Positions 7,876 through 16,415 of a stretch of 64,000 bases of DNA are shown here, one piece after another. The notes below the pieces were generated by a model, which ran no database searches, had not been told where the DNA came from, and was given only the letters and a program-made list of their open reading frames with translations. Numbering within the stretch: the stretch's first letter is position 1; each line of letters starts with the position of its first letter. Made by a program: the position numbers and the translations under genes. The DNA comes from Paenibacillus sp. sptzw28 (GTDB lineage Bacteria; Bacillota; Bacilli; Paenibacillales; Paenibacillaceae), in assembly GCF_019550795.1 (NCBI RefSeq), contig NZ_CP080545.1, positions 4,250,001 through 4,314,000 on the forward strand, read 5' to 3'.

Positions 7876-10794
7876 CTAACGCTCCTCTCCCATCTTGACC
7901 GCTTGGTGAACGCGCAGTCTCCGGATATGAATCAATAGAAGCGATGCTCCCATCAGCATCATGCAAGCTACGACAATATACAGCTGCGTCGTATCCTTTG
8001 AATCGAAGACGACCCGGAACGGCGGAACCGAGTTTGCAACATTCTCGGTCGTTTGCAGAAACGGCAGGAAGAGCAAGCTGGCGATCTTGCCGATAACAAT
8101 TCCCAGGGCAATCGACAAACCGGCGGTAAAGATCTGTTCCAGCAGCAGCATGCCTGTGAGCTGCTTGCGCGACAATCCCATCGCTCTTAGCACGCCAAAC
8201 TGAACGATCCTTCCGGATAGGTTGAAGAACCAGAAAAGCACGTATCCAGTAAGTGAAACGATAATCGAGACGATGAAGCCGAGACTCAGAATGCCGAATA
8301 CGCCGCCGCGGGACGGGAGCTTCGCTTGCTTCGCAAGTTCAATGCGCACATCCTTTACATCTGCAAGCTCGATCCCTTTGTCTTGAAGCTGCTTCATAAT
8401 CGGCCCGGTCAATGCACCCGGCTTCATCTTGAGCCAAACGTCGTACTGCATGATCGGAACCTGGTCATAAATATAATCCAGATTGGCGATAATAAACGGT
8501 GATTGATCCGGATATTGCGACGGCCAGTACGGTACGATGCCGAATACAATGAAATCGATCATCCCATCCTGCAGGCCGACCGACACGACGTCCCCGAGCT
8601 TCAGCTGATATTTCTCCGCTACACTTGACGGGATTATCGCCGCTTCCTCACGCATGCCGAGAAAATTCAAATATTTAAACGGATGTGCCGGAAACAAATC
8701 GCTGCGGAACCACGCCACTTTGGCGAAATCCACATTGTCGATGCCCATCAGAGTTCCCTGCCCGATAGAGCGGCCCGATACGACGACATTGCCTTTGACC
8801 TGCAGGACGCGGGCCGCAGCTTCGACTCCGTCCAGCTGACGGAAAATTTCGAAGGGAGGCTCCGTATAAATCGTGCGTGTAGGTACCGCAGGTCCTCCGC
8901 CCTGACCGCCGCCTTGGCCTCCGCCGCCTTGGCCTCCGCCGCTGCCTTGACCGCCGTTCTGTCCTCCTTGACCGCCGCCATTCTGGCCGCCTTGGCCGCC
9001 GCCGTTTTGCCCTTCGGTATCGATGACTTCGGTCCGGCCTTCCCAAACGGTTTGCATAATGACGTCCGTCCCGAATTTGTAGAGCGTTCGTTCCGTCGAG
9101 TTCAAATCGATCGTACGAGCTGCAGAGGCGTTATAAACCCCGAGTCCAAGCGTCAGTATAAGCAGAATCATAAGCGGATAATAGCCTTTGGACGAACGCG
9201 ACAGCTGGGTTAACGTTAAGTAAAGCGGCACCGGAAGCAGCTTCCGGCCTAGCCAATTGCACAGCTTGAGCAGCCATGGGAACACCCGCAGGAAAAATAA
9301 TCCCATTGCAAATATCGCAAGCGCCGGCACGAAAAACAGAAACGGCTGCACATTGAGTTGGTCGGTTGTCATTCCGCTTTGAAACGAAATCATCTGGCGC
9401 TCATTGAACAGGTACCAGCCATATGCGGCAGCTCCCATGAGCACCACGTCGAAGAACCAGCGCTGCCATACGGGCTTTCGGTCCGATCTCGCAAGCTGCT
9501 GCTTGTAGCCTACAATTGAAGAGCGCGCATAGACGACAACGGGAATGACGGTTGCAACAATGGCAAGCAGTACAGCAGCCAATCCGGCGATAATGGCCTC
9601 AGTCGAGAAACCGATCGGAATGGACTTCCGGTTGACGAATTCCAGGAATCCGTTGGCCGACCCGATGCTCTTGGCCATAAACCATCCGATCATCGGCCCG
9701 ATTACGATTGCGATTGCGCCAAGCAGAAGACCCTCAAGCAAATACATCCAGATAATCTGGCGGGTCCCAGCGCCGCGGCTTCGAAGCACGGCGATGTCGC
9801 TACGCTGTTTATCCAGCGATTGACGCGCGTTCATCGCAATAAAGTAGAATACCATTGCGAGCATAGGGGCCGCTAGCGTAAAGAGCAGCATTTGCAGCTG
9901 CAGACTCTGTATACGGAATTCCCCTAGCAGCTTGGCGAAAGAAATCTCCACTTTCGTATCTTTCAGCCGTTGATACAGCTCAATATTGAGCCGGTCAAGC
10001 GTCCTGCCGAGCGGCGAGAGCTGACTCGTCTTGATATTGGCGAGGTCGAACGCGTAATACCAGTTCGCGGTATGAACAGGAATTTTTCTATCCTTCAGCA
10101 GACCCTTCTCGAATGCGTTCCCGCCTATTTGAAGCGAGTTCATAACACCTTCAAGCCCTTGATACCAGTAAGGATCGGTATCGCTCAGCGGTTTGTAAGC
10201 TCCGACAATCTTAACCCGGAGAGTAAGATTAAGTCCGCTGTATATCGGATATTCAAATACATCTCCGATATGTATATCGCTCCGGTACATGGCTTCTTCC
10301 ATCATGACCGCTTCCACCGTATCGTTCTCGCCTACGGCGTCGGAATACCATCGTCCCTGCGTCAGCTCCGTTTTCTTATCGAGTCCTGTCATGGAAGTAA
10401 GCGCCATTTGGCGGACGCGGCTTGCATCGACCTTGGTTGGATCCTCCGGCGTAATTTCCGCGCTGCGAATCGTCATATTCTGAACGTAAGTGCTTACCGG
10501 GAACCCGATATCGGCCGGAACATCCTGCCGGATATAGCGAGTTACTTCGGTCAAGGCGTTCAAATCCGTTTTGCCGCCCGTTGCCTGGTACCGCATGAGC
10601 AGAGATCCTGCCGGCAATCCGCCGCTTTCTTCCTTAAGCGACTGCGCAACGACCCGTTTCAGCGCGCCGTCTGCATACATCGGAATGCTTGTGGCGAATG
10701 CTACGGCAATAATGAGGCCGGCAAGCGAGCTAAGCGTCATCCAACGCGTATTCCACATTTTGCGGAACAGAAAGCGAAATAGCGGCATCCCCAT
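7876..10794 (-). CDS. Large FtsX/MacB-type ABC permease
   Basis: A 972-residue permease. An N-terminal membrane helix (about 20-40) is followed by a large extracytoplasmic domain to about 295. A first FtsX core (about 300-430) has three membrane helices, further helices lie at about 450-550, then comes a second extracytoplasmic domain (about 560-830), and a second FtsX core (about 840-960) ends the protein. This duplicated layout is that of Gram-positive MacB-like permeases that move lipids, peptides or lipoproteins rather than import sugars. The second outer domain starts with a Gly/Gln/Asn repeat (about 592-634) built from QNGGGQGG-like units. The start at 10794 (MGMPLF) lies 3 bases after the adaptor stop, with only a weak Shine-Dalgarno. 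Confidence 0.92.
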   Translation of the reverse strand: MGMPLFRFLFRKMWNTRWMTLSSLAGLIIAVAFATSIPMYADGALKRVVAQSLKEESGGLPAGSLLMRYQATGGKTDLNALTEVTRYIRQDVPADIGFPVSTYVQNMTIRSAEITPEDPTKVDASRVRQMALTSMTGLDKKTELTQGRWYSDAVGENDTVEAVMMEEAMYRSDIHIGDVFEYPIYSGLNLTLRVKIVGAYKPLSDTDPYWYQGLEGVMNSLQIGGNAFEKGLLKDRKIPVHTANWYYAFDLANIKTSQLSPLGRTLDRLNIELYQRLKDTKVEISFAKLLGEFRIQSLQLQMLLFTLAAPMLAMVFYFIAMNARQSLDKQRSDIAVLRSRGAGTRQIIWMYLLEGLLLGAIAIVIGPMIGWFMAKSIGSANGFLEFVNRKSIPIGFSTEAIIAGLAAVLLAIVATVIPVVVYARSSIVGYKQQLARSDRKPVWQRWFFDVVLMGAAAYGWYLFNERQMISFQSGMTTDQLNVQPFLFFVPALAIFAMGLFFLRVFPWLLKLCNWLGRKLLPVPLYLTLTQLSRSSKGYYPLMILLILTLGLGVYNASAARTIDLNSTERTLYKFGTDVIMQTVWEGRTEVIDTEGQNGGGQGGQNGGGQGGQNGGQGSGGGQGGGGQGGGQGGGPAVPTRTIYTEPPFEIFRQLDGVEAAARVLQVKGNVVVSGRSIGQGTLMGIDNVDFAKVAWFRSDLFPAHPFKYLNFLGMREEAAIIPSSVAEKYQLKLGDVVSVGLQDGMIDFIVFGIVPYWPSQYPDQSPFIIANLDYIYDQVPIMQYDVWLKMKPGALTGPIMKQLQDKGIELADVKDVRIELAKQAKLPSRGGVFGILSLGFIVSIIVSLTGYVLFWFFNLSGRIVQFGVLRAMGLSRKQLTGMLLLEQIFTAGLSIALGIVIGKIASLLFLPFLQTTENVANSVPPFRVVFDSKDTTQLYIVVACMMLMGASLLLIHIRRLRVHQAVKMGEER
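8890..9018 (-). repeat. Gly/Gln/Asn-rich coding repeat in the permease
   Basis: About 43 codons encode tandem variants of GGQGGQNG (permease residues 592-634). On the DNA it appears as repeated CCGCCTTGGCC-like units. It probably forms a flexible linker outside the membrane. Such a repeat can change length by slippage. Confidence 0.85.
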
Positions 10795-10797
10795 CGT

Positions 10798-11886
10798 TTA
10801 TCGACCTACAACTTTCTGTCCTGGCGTCAGCCCTTTTACGATTTCGATTTGAGTAGCCGTCTGCTGCCCGACTTCAACGTCGACCTCTCGTTTGCCGTCT
10901 TTATCGACGACCTGGACGTATGTGCGCGAGCCGATTGTGCGGAGCGCCGAAGGCGGAATGACGATGGCATTTTCTTTCCGCTGTGTAATTATGTTAATGG
11001 AGAGCGGGGTTCCGCGGGTTGAGCCGGCCGGTATTTTCTCCAACTCGACGATCAGGAAGTCTTCCGGCCGCTCTGGCTTCTCGACTCCTCCGCCGGGATT
11101 ACCTCCAGGGTTCCCCCCGTTTCCGCCGTTCTGATCGTCGGCATCGATAACCGGCAGCTGCTTCACCTTGCCCTTGATTTGTCCCGCGTTGTTTATATCA
11201 ACGACGACGGGCATGCCTACAGAGATCCCCTGAAGTTCGTCCTGCGTCATCTTGGCCCCCGCGGTCAGCCGGGACGTGTCCGCAACGATGCAGATCGGAT
11301 CGTATGCTTTAATCAGATCGCCTTTCATCACGTTCAGCGACACGATCGTTCCGGTGAACGGAGCTTTAATCGTTGCTTTGTCGATTTCCGCCTGCGAATC
11401 AACCAGCTTCTGCCGCTTGGCCTCGAAGTCGACCATGGCAAGTTCAAAATCCACCGGATTCATTTCATCCTTTTTACGGAGCGTGTCTTTCATTTGAACT
11501 TCGTCCTTCTTGAATTGCAATCGGTCCGAACGAAGCGTTTTCTGCAGGTCGTCAACGTCCAATGAAGCTATGACCTGCCCCGCTGTTACTTTTTGACCCA
11601 TTTTTACGTTTAGTTCCTTGAGGCGTTTGCCGTCGAGCGTAAAGTACATCGTTTCTTCCTGCAGTGAGATGAGCTTGCCGATGCCTGTCGTTTTCGATTC
11701 AAGCGTCGTTGTGGTCACTTCGTACTCCGGCTTCTTAGAGATTTGCGGCGGCGTTATTGCCGGAAGCACTTCCTCGTTGTCTTCGCTTGGAAGGAGAGAG
11801 CAGCCGCTTGAGAATACGAGCGCCGCTCCCAGAACGAGTGCAGCAGTCCGCTTAAATGAATTTTCCGTCAACCATTTCGTAAACAT
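10798..11886 (-). CDS. Lipoprotein membrane-fusion adaptor (HlyD/RND-type)
   Basis: A 362-residue lipoprotein adaptor. The signal runs to Cys about 29 (AALVFSSGC). The body has the barrel-sandwich halves of HlyD/MacA proteins (GIGKLISLQEETMYFTL, then GQKVTAGQVIASLD and KAPFTGTIVSLNVMKGDLI), split by an alpha-helical hairpin (about 110-165), then a beta barrel and a membrane-proximal domain. A Gly/Asn/Pro insert (about 245-265) echoes the low-complexity linker of the permease. The frame opens at a TTG at 11895, but GGAGG lies 9 bases before the ATG at 11886, which I take as start; this overlaps the upstream ATPase gene by 35 bases. In MacAB-type systems the adaptor couples the permease to extracytoplasmic substrate. 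Confidence 0.9.
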   Translation of the reverse strand: MFTKWLTENSFKRTAALVLGAALVFSSGCSLLPSEDNEEVLPAITPPQISKKPEYEVTTTTLESKTTGIGKLISLQEETMYFTLDGKRLKELNVKMGQKVTAGQVIASLDVDDLQKTLRSDRLQFKKDEVQMKDTLRKKDEMNPVDFELAMVDFEAKRQKLVDSQAEIDKATIKAPFTGTIVSLNVMKGDLIKAYDPICIVADTSRLTAGAKMTQDELQGISVGMPVVVDINNAGQIKGKVKQLPVIDADDQNGGNGGNPGGNPGGGVEKPERPEDFLIVELEKIPAGSTRGTPLSINIITQRKENAIVIPPSALRTIGSRTYVQVVDKDGKREVDVEVGQQTATQIEIVKGLTPGQKVVGR

Positions 11887-12634
11887 GATCGGCAACCTCC
11901 AAAATCGTAGGATCGTGCGTTGTCATACAAACTGTAACCTGTTCAGTGCGAATAATATTTTGAAAGACCGACATGATTTGCGCCGCCATTTGGGAATCCA
12001 GCTCCGCCGTCGGTTCATCGGCAAGAAGCAGACGCGGCCGGTGGGCAATCGCTTTGGCGATTGCAACCCGCTGCTGTTCTCCGCCGGACAGCTCGAACGG
12101 ACGATGATGCATCCGTTTGGACAGCCCGACTAGCTCCATGCAGTGAATCACCCGCTGTTTCCACTCACTACCCGGAATATTGGCCATGCGCAGCGACAGC
12201 TCAACATTCTCATAAGCGGACAGCAGCGGCATTAAGGCATACGCCTGGAAGATAAAACCCATTTGCTTGCGCCGCACGAGCGTGCGTTCATCGTCGCTCA
12301 TCGTATGGAAAGGCAGCCCGCGAAAAAAAATATGCCCTTTTGTCGGCTGATCGAGCCCTCCGATCATATTTAGCAGCGTAGTCTTCCCTGAGCCCGATCT
12401 GCCGCGGAGCATCACAAGCTGTCTGGGCATGAGCTCCATGTTTATTCCCTTGAGTACATGCAGCGGCTGTCCGCCGACCTGAAACGTCCTCTCGACGGCT
12501 TCGACCGTCAATATCGGGTCGTCATTCGCCGGCTCCGCTTCATCTCTCCTGGCTTCAATAACAAGCGAACTTCCGTTTGCCGCCGGGTCAAGTGCCGCAG
12601 CAGTCTCTGATTGATTTCGTCTCCACCATGCCAT
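11852..12634 (-). CDS. ABC transporter ATPase (LolD/MacB class)
   Basis: A 260-residue ABC ATPase with Walker A GRSGSGKTT, Q-loop FIFQAYALMP, signature LSGGEQQRVA, Walker B RLLLADEPTAE and H-loop TTHDPTI. A loosely conserved stretch of about 35 residues precedes the domain. The frame opens at 12661, but no ribosome binding site precedes that ATG; the ATG at 12634 has AAGGG 8 bases upstream and is my choice. It is the first gene of the operon and the second ATPase serving a single large permease, so the two may form a heterodimer. Confidence 0.92.
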   Translation of the reverse strand: MAWWRRNQSETAAALDPAANGSSLVIEARRDEAEPANDDPILTVEAVERTFQVGGQPLHVLKGINMELMPRQLVMLRGRSGSGKTTLLNMIGGLDQPTKGHIFFRGLPFHTMSDDERTLVRRKQMGFIFQAYALMPLLSAYENVELSLRMANIPGSEWKQRVIHCMELVGLSKRMHHRPFELSGGEQQRVAIAKAIAHRPRLLLADEPTAELDSQMAAQIMSVFQNIIRTEQVTVCMTTHDPTILEVADHVYEMVDGKFI

Positions 12635-12679
12635 CCCGGTATCCCTTGCCCCCTTCCCCATTAGAATTCTTTAATCTCA

Positions 12680-12709
12680 ATATAACGTATAGACGGAGGA
12701 CGAGGGCAA
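12680..12709 (-). promoter_or_regulatory. Possible SigA promoter of the five-gene ABC operon
   Basis: On the minus strand TTGCCC (12704-12709) and TTATAT (12680-12685) are 18 bases apart, just upstream of the first ATPase gene. Both hexamers deviate from consensus. Confidence 0.4.
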
Positions 12710-12749
12710 AAAGTTACGAAGGTATTTGTAGGAAAACATAAAAATTTGG

Positions 12750-12806
12750 TAAAAAAAGCTCTTATGCACAAAAGCGGAATTAATTCGCTTGTCGTACATA
12801 AGAGCT
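12750..12806 (-). terminator. Terminator of the chemoreceptor gene
   Basis: On the minus strand an AGCTCTTATG / CATAAGAGCT stem, with a smaller inner hairpin around GCGAATTAATTCCGC, ends in seven T residues. Confidence 0.88.
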
Positions 12807-12817
12807 CTATTGTTGGA

Positions 12818-14561
12818 TTAGCGAATGACAAATGTAGAAACCGAGCGATCCAGCTCGCTTACAATGTCCTGCAGATGGATGGCGGAACGTTCTATCTCTT
12901 CCATTAGCGCAAGCTGTTCCTGCGTTGCTGCGGCAACATTCTGGGTGCTGCTTAAATTGTTCTGGGCGGCATGCGCCGACTGCTCCATCGTTGCGCTCAC
13001 TTCCTCTGAGCTGGCAGACATCTCCTCCGTGATCGCAGAGTTGTCATGAATTTGCGCGGCTATGCTCTGGATGGAATCACGGATCAGGGTGAAGCTTTCA
13101 TTCACCTTCTTCATCAACTCCCCGCCCTTGGCGACTTCACCAAGCGTTGCATCCATAACATCCGATGCATGCGCCATTTCGCCCTGCGTCGATGTTACCA
13201 ATTGATTGATGATATCGACCGATTGCAGCGACTGGGCAGCCAATTTGCGGATTTCGCCCGCCACAACGGCAAACCCTCGCCCGTGTTCACCCGCTCTGGC
13301 TGCTTCGATCGAAGCGTTTAGGGACAGAATGCTCGTTTGGTTCGAGAATGATGTAATATTCTCCGCTATTGATCCAATCTCGTTCGACCGCTCGTTCAAT
13401 TTGGTTACGATACCGGCAAGCTTCTCGATGACTACCTTGATTCCTTCCATTTGCGCATCCAGCCGGTCAAGCTCTTCCTGTCCTTGTTCGGCGTCATTCG
13501 AGGTTTTTATGGAGTAATCGGAAATGTTAGAGGTGTTCTCCGCCATCCGTCCGATTCCCACAGCCATCTCATCAATGGCCCGGGCCGATTCTTCCGCTCC
13601 TTTTGCCTGTATCTCAATACCTTCGTTCACCTCAATGATATCCGCTGCAATTTGAGCCGCGGCCGTGGCCGACTGCCTTGAGGAAGTATTCATCTGTTCC
13701 GAAGCGGCGCTTACCTGCAGCGCATTGTCCGAGATTGTAAGAATAAGCTTCCTCACACTGCACTTCATAAGGATAATCGAATGCGCGATCTTGCCGAGTT
13801 CGTCGCCGCTATGCTTAATCGTAGGACAATCTCTTAAGTCACCCACAGAAACGGCGTTGGTCAGCTGGAGCACGTACTTTGCCGTTCTGGATATCTTTCT
13901 GATAATGATAAAGGCGATCAACAGGGTAATCAGCAAACAAACGACAAGGGCGGTAGAACTGGATTTTACGAGTGAATCTTTATTTTTATTAAATACCGAC
14001 GATTTCGCCGGCCGCGTGCTCCTCAAGAATTTCTCCGATAATATTGATGCCTTCCCGCGCTTTACCGAATTGATCCATCAGCTTCTTGTCATAAACCGTA
14101 TTGCTGCCCGTCTCAATTCCTTTGACAGCCAGACCCAGCCAGACCGGAAAATCGGCTCTGAAAGCTGCCGCGATGGATGATATCGAGGTATCGCCGCCCT
14201 TCTTTTTCAGTTCAAGAAGTCCATTATCGCTTATAATGCCGATAGCTTGCTCAATGCGGTCGGATGCCTGCTCTGCATTAGAGGCCATATCCTGCTTCAT
14301 CTGTTTTTTGGTTTCGGCATCCAAGCCGGGGGAACCAACCGCCTGGTACGCCGTAAGCGATTGATACAGGTCTCGGTCCGCGTTCAAGATCAGAGTGTTG
14401 ACCTTGTACGTCGTTTCAAACAATGTCTTAGAAAGTTTAGTGACATCACTCTCGTAAGTATGGGTCCAATACAAAGTGCTGCAAACATACATTAAAATCG
14501 GGAAAGCGACCAGAAGCAGCAGCTTAACACGTAACGACAGGGCGAATTTTCTCTTTGTCAT
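12818..14561 (-). pseudogene. Methyl-accepting chemotaxis protein, frameshifted
   Basis: Two frames together make one chemoreceptor of about 578 residues. The first (14561 to about 14004) gives an N-terminal membrane helix (VKLLLLVAFPILMYVC) and an extracellular helical sensor domain. The second (about 13996 to 12818) gives a second membrane helix ([18 protein letters not shown]), a HAMP domain and the MCP signalling hairpin with its conserved tip ([20 protein letters not shown]). The frames join at 13990-14006, where the first hits TAA at 13989; a single extra base explains the shift. The second frame has no start codon with a ribosome binding site. It is either a recently broken gene or a sequence error. 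The start at 14561 has AAGGA 8 bases upstream. The ligand is unknown. Confidence 0.85.
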
Positions 14562-14699
14562 GACCATCATCCTTTTTTGTTTTTTCTCAATGTCGCTGCC
14601 TCATCAAAAGCTGTTTATTGTTTTATCGTAAAAAATGAGGTGAAAGCGTATAGCAAGATCCAATTATATAATTATTTAGCTTTTCATACCCACAAAATG

Positions 14700-14732
14700 T
14701 AAAAAACCGACAGCCATCTGTCAGGCTGCCGG
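14700..14732 (-). terminator. Terminator of the ABC-2 exporter operon
   Basis: A CCGGCAGCC / GGCTGTCGG stem on the minus strand is followed by TTTTTT, about 50 bases after the stop of the second permease gene. Confidence 0.85.
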
Positions 14733-14782
14733 CTCTTATGGTCTTGTAAAATTCCGCGATGAGGATTGGACATATACCTCCG

Positions 14783-15595
14783 TCAGCTTCTCATGGCTAT
14801 CGCATTGCCCGACGTATAACGCCTCAGACCTGCCTGAAAGAACAATACAGCGATTACGCTGAACAGGAGCGTTGTGCCGATTGCGCCGCTGACGAACCAT
14901 GGGTCAAAGTGCTTCAGCAGCCCGATCGGCAGGTAGCTGATGAATCCTGCCGGTACGAGCGAGAACAGCAGCAGCCGGGCAGCACCTCGAAATATGTCCG
15001 CCGGGTACGTCGTCAGCGCGAGAAAGCCGTTCAATACCTGCTGCGCAATCCCTTCCGAGCTGCCGATAAAGAAAGAGCAGCAGCCTGCAATGATCATCAC
15101 TGCCATAAACAGCGCGCCGCTTATCAACAGACCGAAGAGGTACAGAACTGCGCCGGTAAGCGAATGATCCCCAACCCACAAATAGACAGCGATTCCGAAA
15201 GCGAAATCGCCGATAGCCGTCACTGACATCCGGCTTGCGATGACATGCAGCAGTACCGGCTTTGGCTGCGACAGATAAACGTCAAGCTGGCCCCCGGCAA
15301 CGATGCCCGCGATCCGGTGGAAATTGCCGAACAGTATGTTCGCCCAGCCGAAGCCGCCTGCGCCGAGCGCCCACAGCATCATCACATCATGCAGTCCCCA
15401 GCCGTTCACCAATGGAAACCGGTTAAAGAAGAGGCTCCAAAAAAACAGCCACATGAAATTGTTAAGGAACATCATGCCAGCCATCAGCAAAAAGCTTGCC
15501 CGGTATTCCATCGCGGAGGACAGGTTGACCTTCCAACAAGTAGCCAGAAATCGCAAAATCGCCGTCAGCTTCGCTGCAGCGCCTATACGCTGCAT
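14783..15595 (-). CDS. ABC-2 family permease (second subunit)
   Basis: A 270-residue ABC-2 type permease with six predicted membrane helices, matching the paired permeases encoded with NatA-like ATPases (ABC2_membrane_6 / DUF990 style). The stretch FGNFHRIAGIVAGGQLDVYL, followed by SQPKPVL, is the conserved cytoplasmic coupling loop of this family (compare NGDIAIRLIRPLS in its partner). The frame opens at 15613, but GGAGG lies 5 bases before the ATG at 15595, 1 base after the stop of the partner. The substrate is unknown; relatives have been linked to export of small hydrophobic or cationic compounds. Confidence 0.88.
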   Translation of the reverse strand: MQRIGAAAKLTAILRFLATCWKVNLSSAMEYRASFLLMAGMMFLNNFMWLFFWSLFFNRFPLVNGWGLHDVMMLWALGAGGFGWANILFGNFHRIAGIVAGGQLDVYLSQPKPVLLHVIASRMSVTAIGDFAFGIAVYLWVGDHSLTGAVLYLFGLLISGALFMAVMIIAGCCSFFIGSSEGIAQQVLNGFLALTTYPADIFRGAARLLLFSLVPAGFISYLPIGLLKHFDPWFVSGAIGTTLLFSVIAVLFFQAGLRRYTSGNAIAMRS

Positions 15596-15596
15596 A

Positions 15597-16415
15597 TTAT
15601 CCTCCATTGACATGAAGCTTCGCCACTCCTCTCCGGTAAATCAGCACTACTGCCGCTGCCATAACGGCAATCCATGCCGCTTGAACGGCAAATTGAGGCA
15701 TCAGCTGCGAGCTTTGAAAATTAACCGCCGTCCGGGCGGGATAATAGAGCACTGCCTGAAACGGCAGCCAGGCGCATATCCGCTGCAGCCATTCAGGCAT
15801 TAAATCGATCGGCAGCAGCATCCCGCCAACCGTGAACTGGAGCTTCTGGAGTACGAATTCCATGCCGCGTGTCTCCTCGACCCAGAACGCGGTGAGCGCT
15901 ACCGCCGCGTTCAGCAGAAATGCCAGGGTCAACGCCCCGATGCTGAGCCCTAGCAAACCAAGCCATCCGAGCCCGAATGCCGGTGCGCCGACAAACGCCC
16001 AGGCAATTGCGCTTCCCGCCGCGAGATGGATAACGAACCGAAACGCCGCTTCCGCCATATAAGAGACGTAATGGAAGCCGACGTATGACAACGGCCGGAT
16101 AAGCCGGATTGCAATATCGCCGTTCTTCACCTCTTCTTCGATCCGGACGCATAGGGCCGGACCCGCCATCGTAAGCGCCTCTGTAAACACGAGATACCAG
16201 ACGATTTGCTTAAGCGTAAACCCGGAGATGACCCGCCCGCTGTCGCCGTCATAAGCAGCCGACCACAGCTGGATGAAAACATACAGAATTAACAGCAGGA
16301 ACGCTGCCCGCATTATAAAATCCGTCTTGTACGCCAACTGCTGGCGAACCGTGATATGCGCCACAGCCTCGATTTTGCGGCCCTTTGCCGACCATTTCAG
16401 CAGCCAACCGTTCAT
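15597..16415 (-). CDS. ABC-2 family permease (first subunit)
   Basis: A 272-residue six-helix ABC-2 permease, homologous in layout to the next gene: cytoplasmic N-terminus, helix pairs at about 35-55 and 65-85, the EEEVKNGDIAIRLIRPLSYV coupling loop, then four further helices. The ATG has GGAGG 7 bases upstream and overlaps the ATPase stop by 4 bases (ATGA), indicating translational coupling. The two permeases and the ATPase probably form a heterodimeric exporter. Confidence 0.88.
   Translation of the reverse strand: MNGWLLKWSAKGRKIEAVAHITVRQQLAYKTDFIMRAAFLLLILYVFIQLWSAAYDGDSGRVISGFTLKQIVWYLVFTEALTMAGPALCVRIEEEVKNGDIAIRLIRPLSYVGFHYVSYMAEAAFRFVIHLAAGSAIAWAFVGAPAFGLGWLGLLGLSIGALTLAFLLNAAVALTAFWVEETRGMEFVLQKLQFTVGGMLLPIDLMPEWLQRICAWLPFQAVLYYPARTAVNFQSSQLMPQFAVQAAWIAVMAAAVVLIYRRGVAKLHVNGG

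Noticed and set aside
8683..9213. Ala/Leu-rich plus-strand frame opposite the permease repeat
   Set aside because: It arises from the complement of the Gly/Gln repeat; low complexity only.
13989..14026. Two separate genes at the chemoreceptor locus
   Set aside because: The downstream frame has no usable start or ribosome binding site, and the two pieces together make one standard chemoreceptor.
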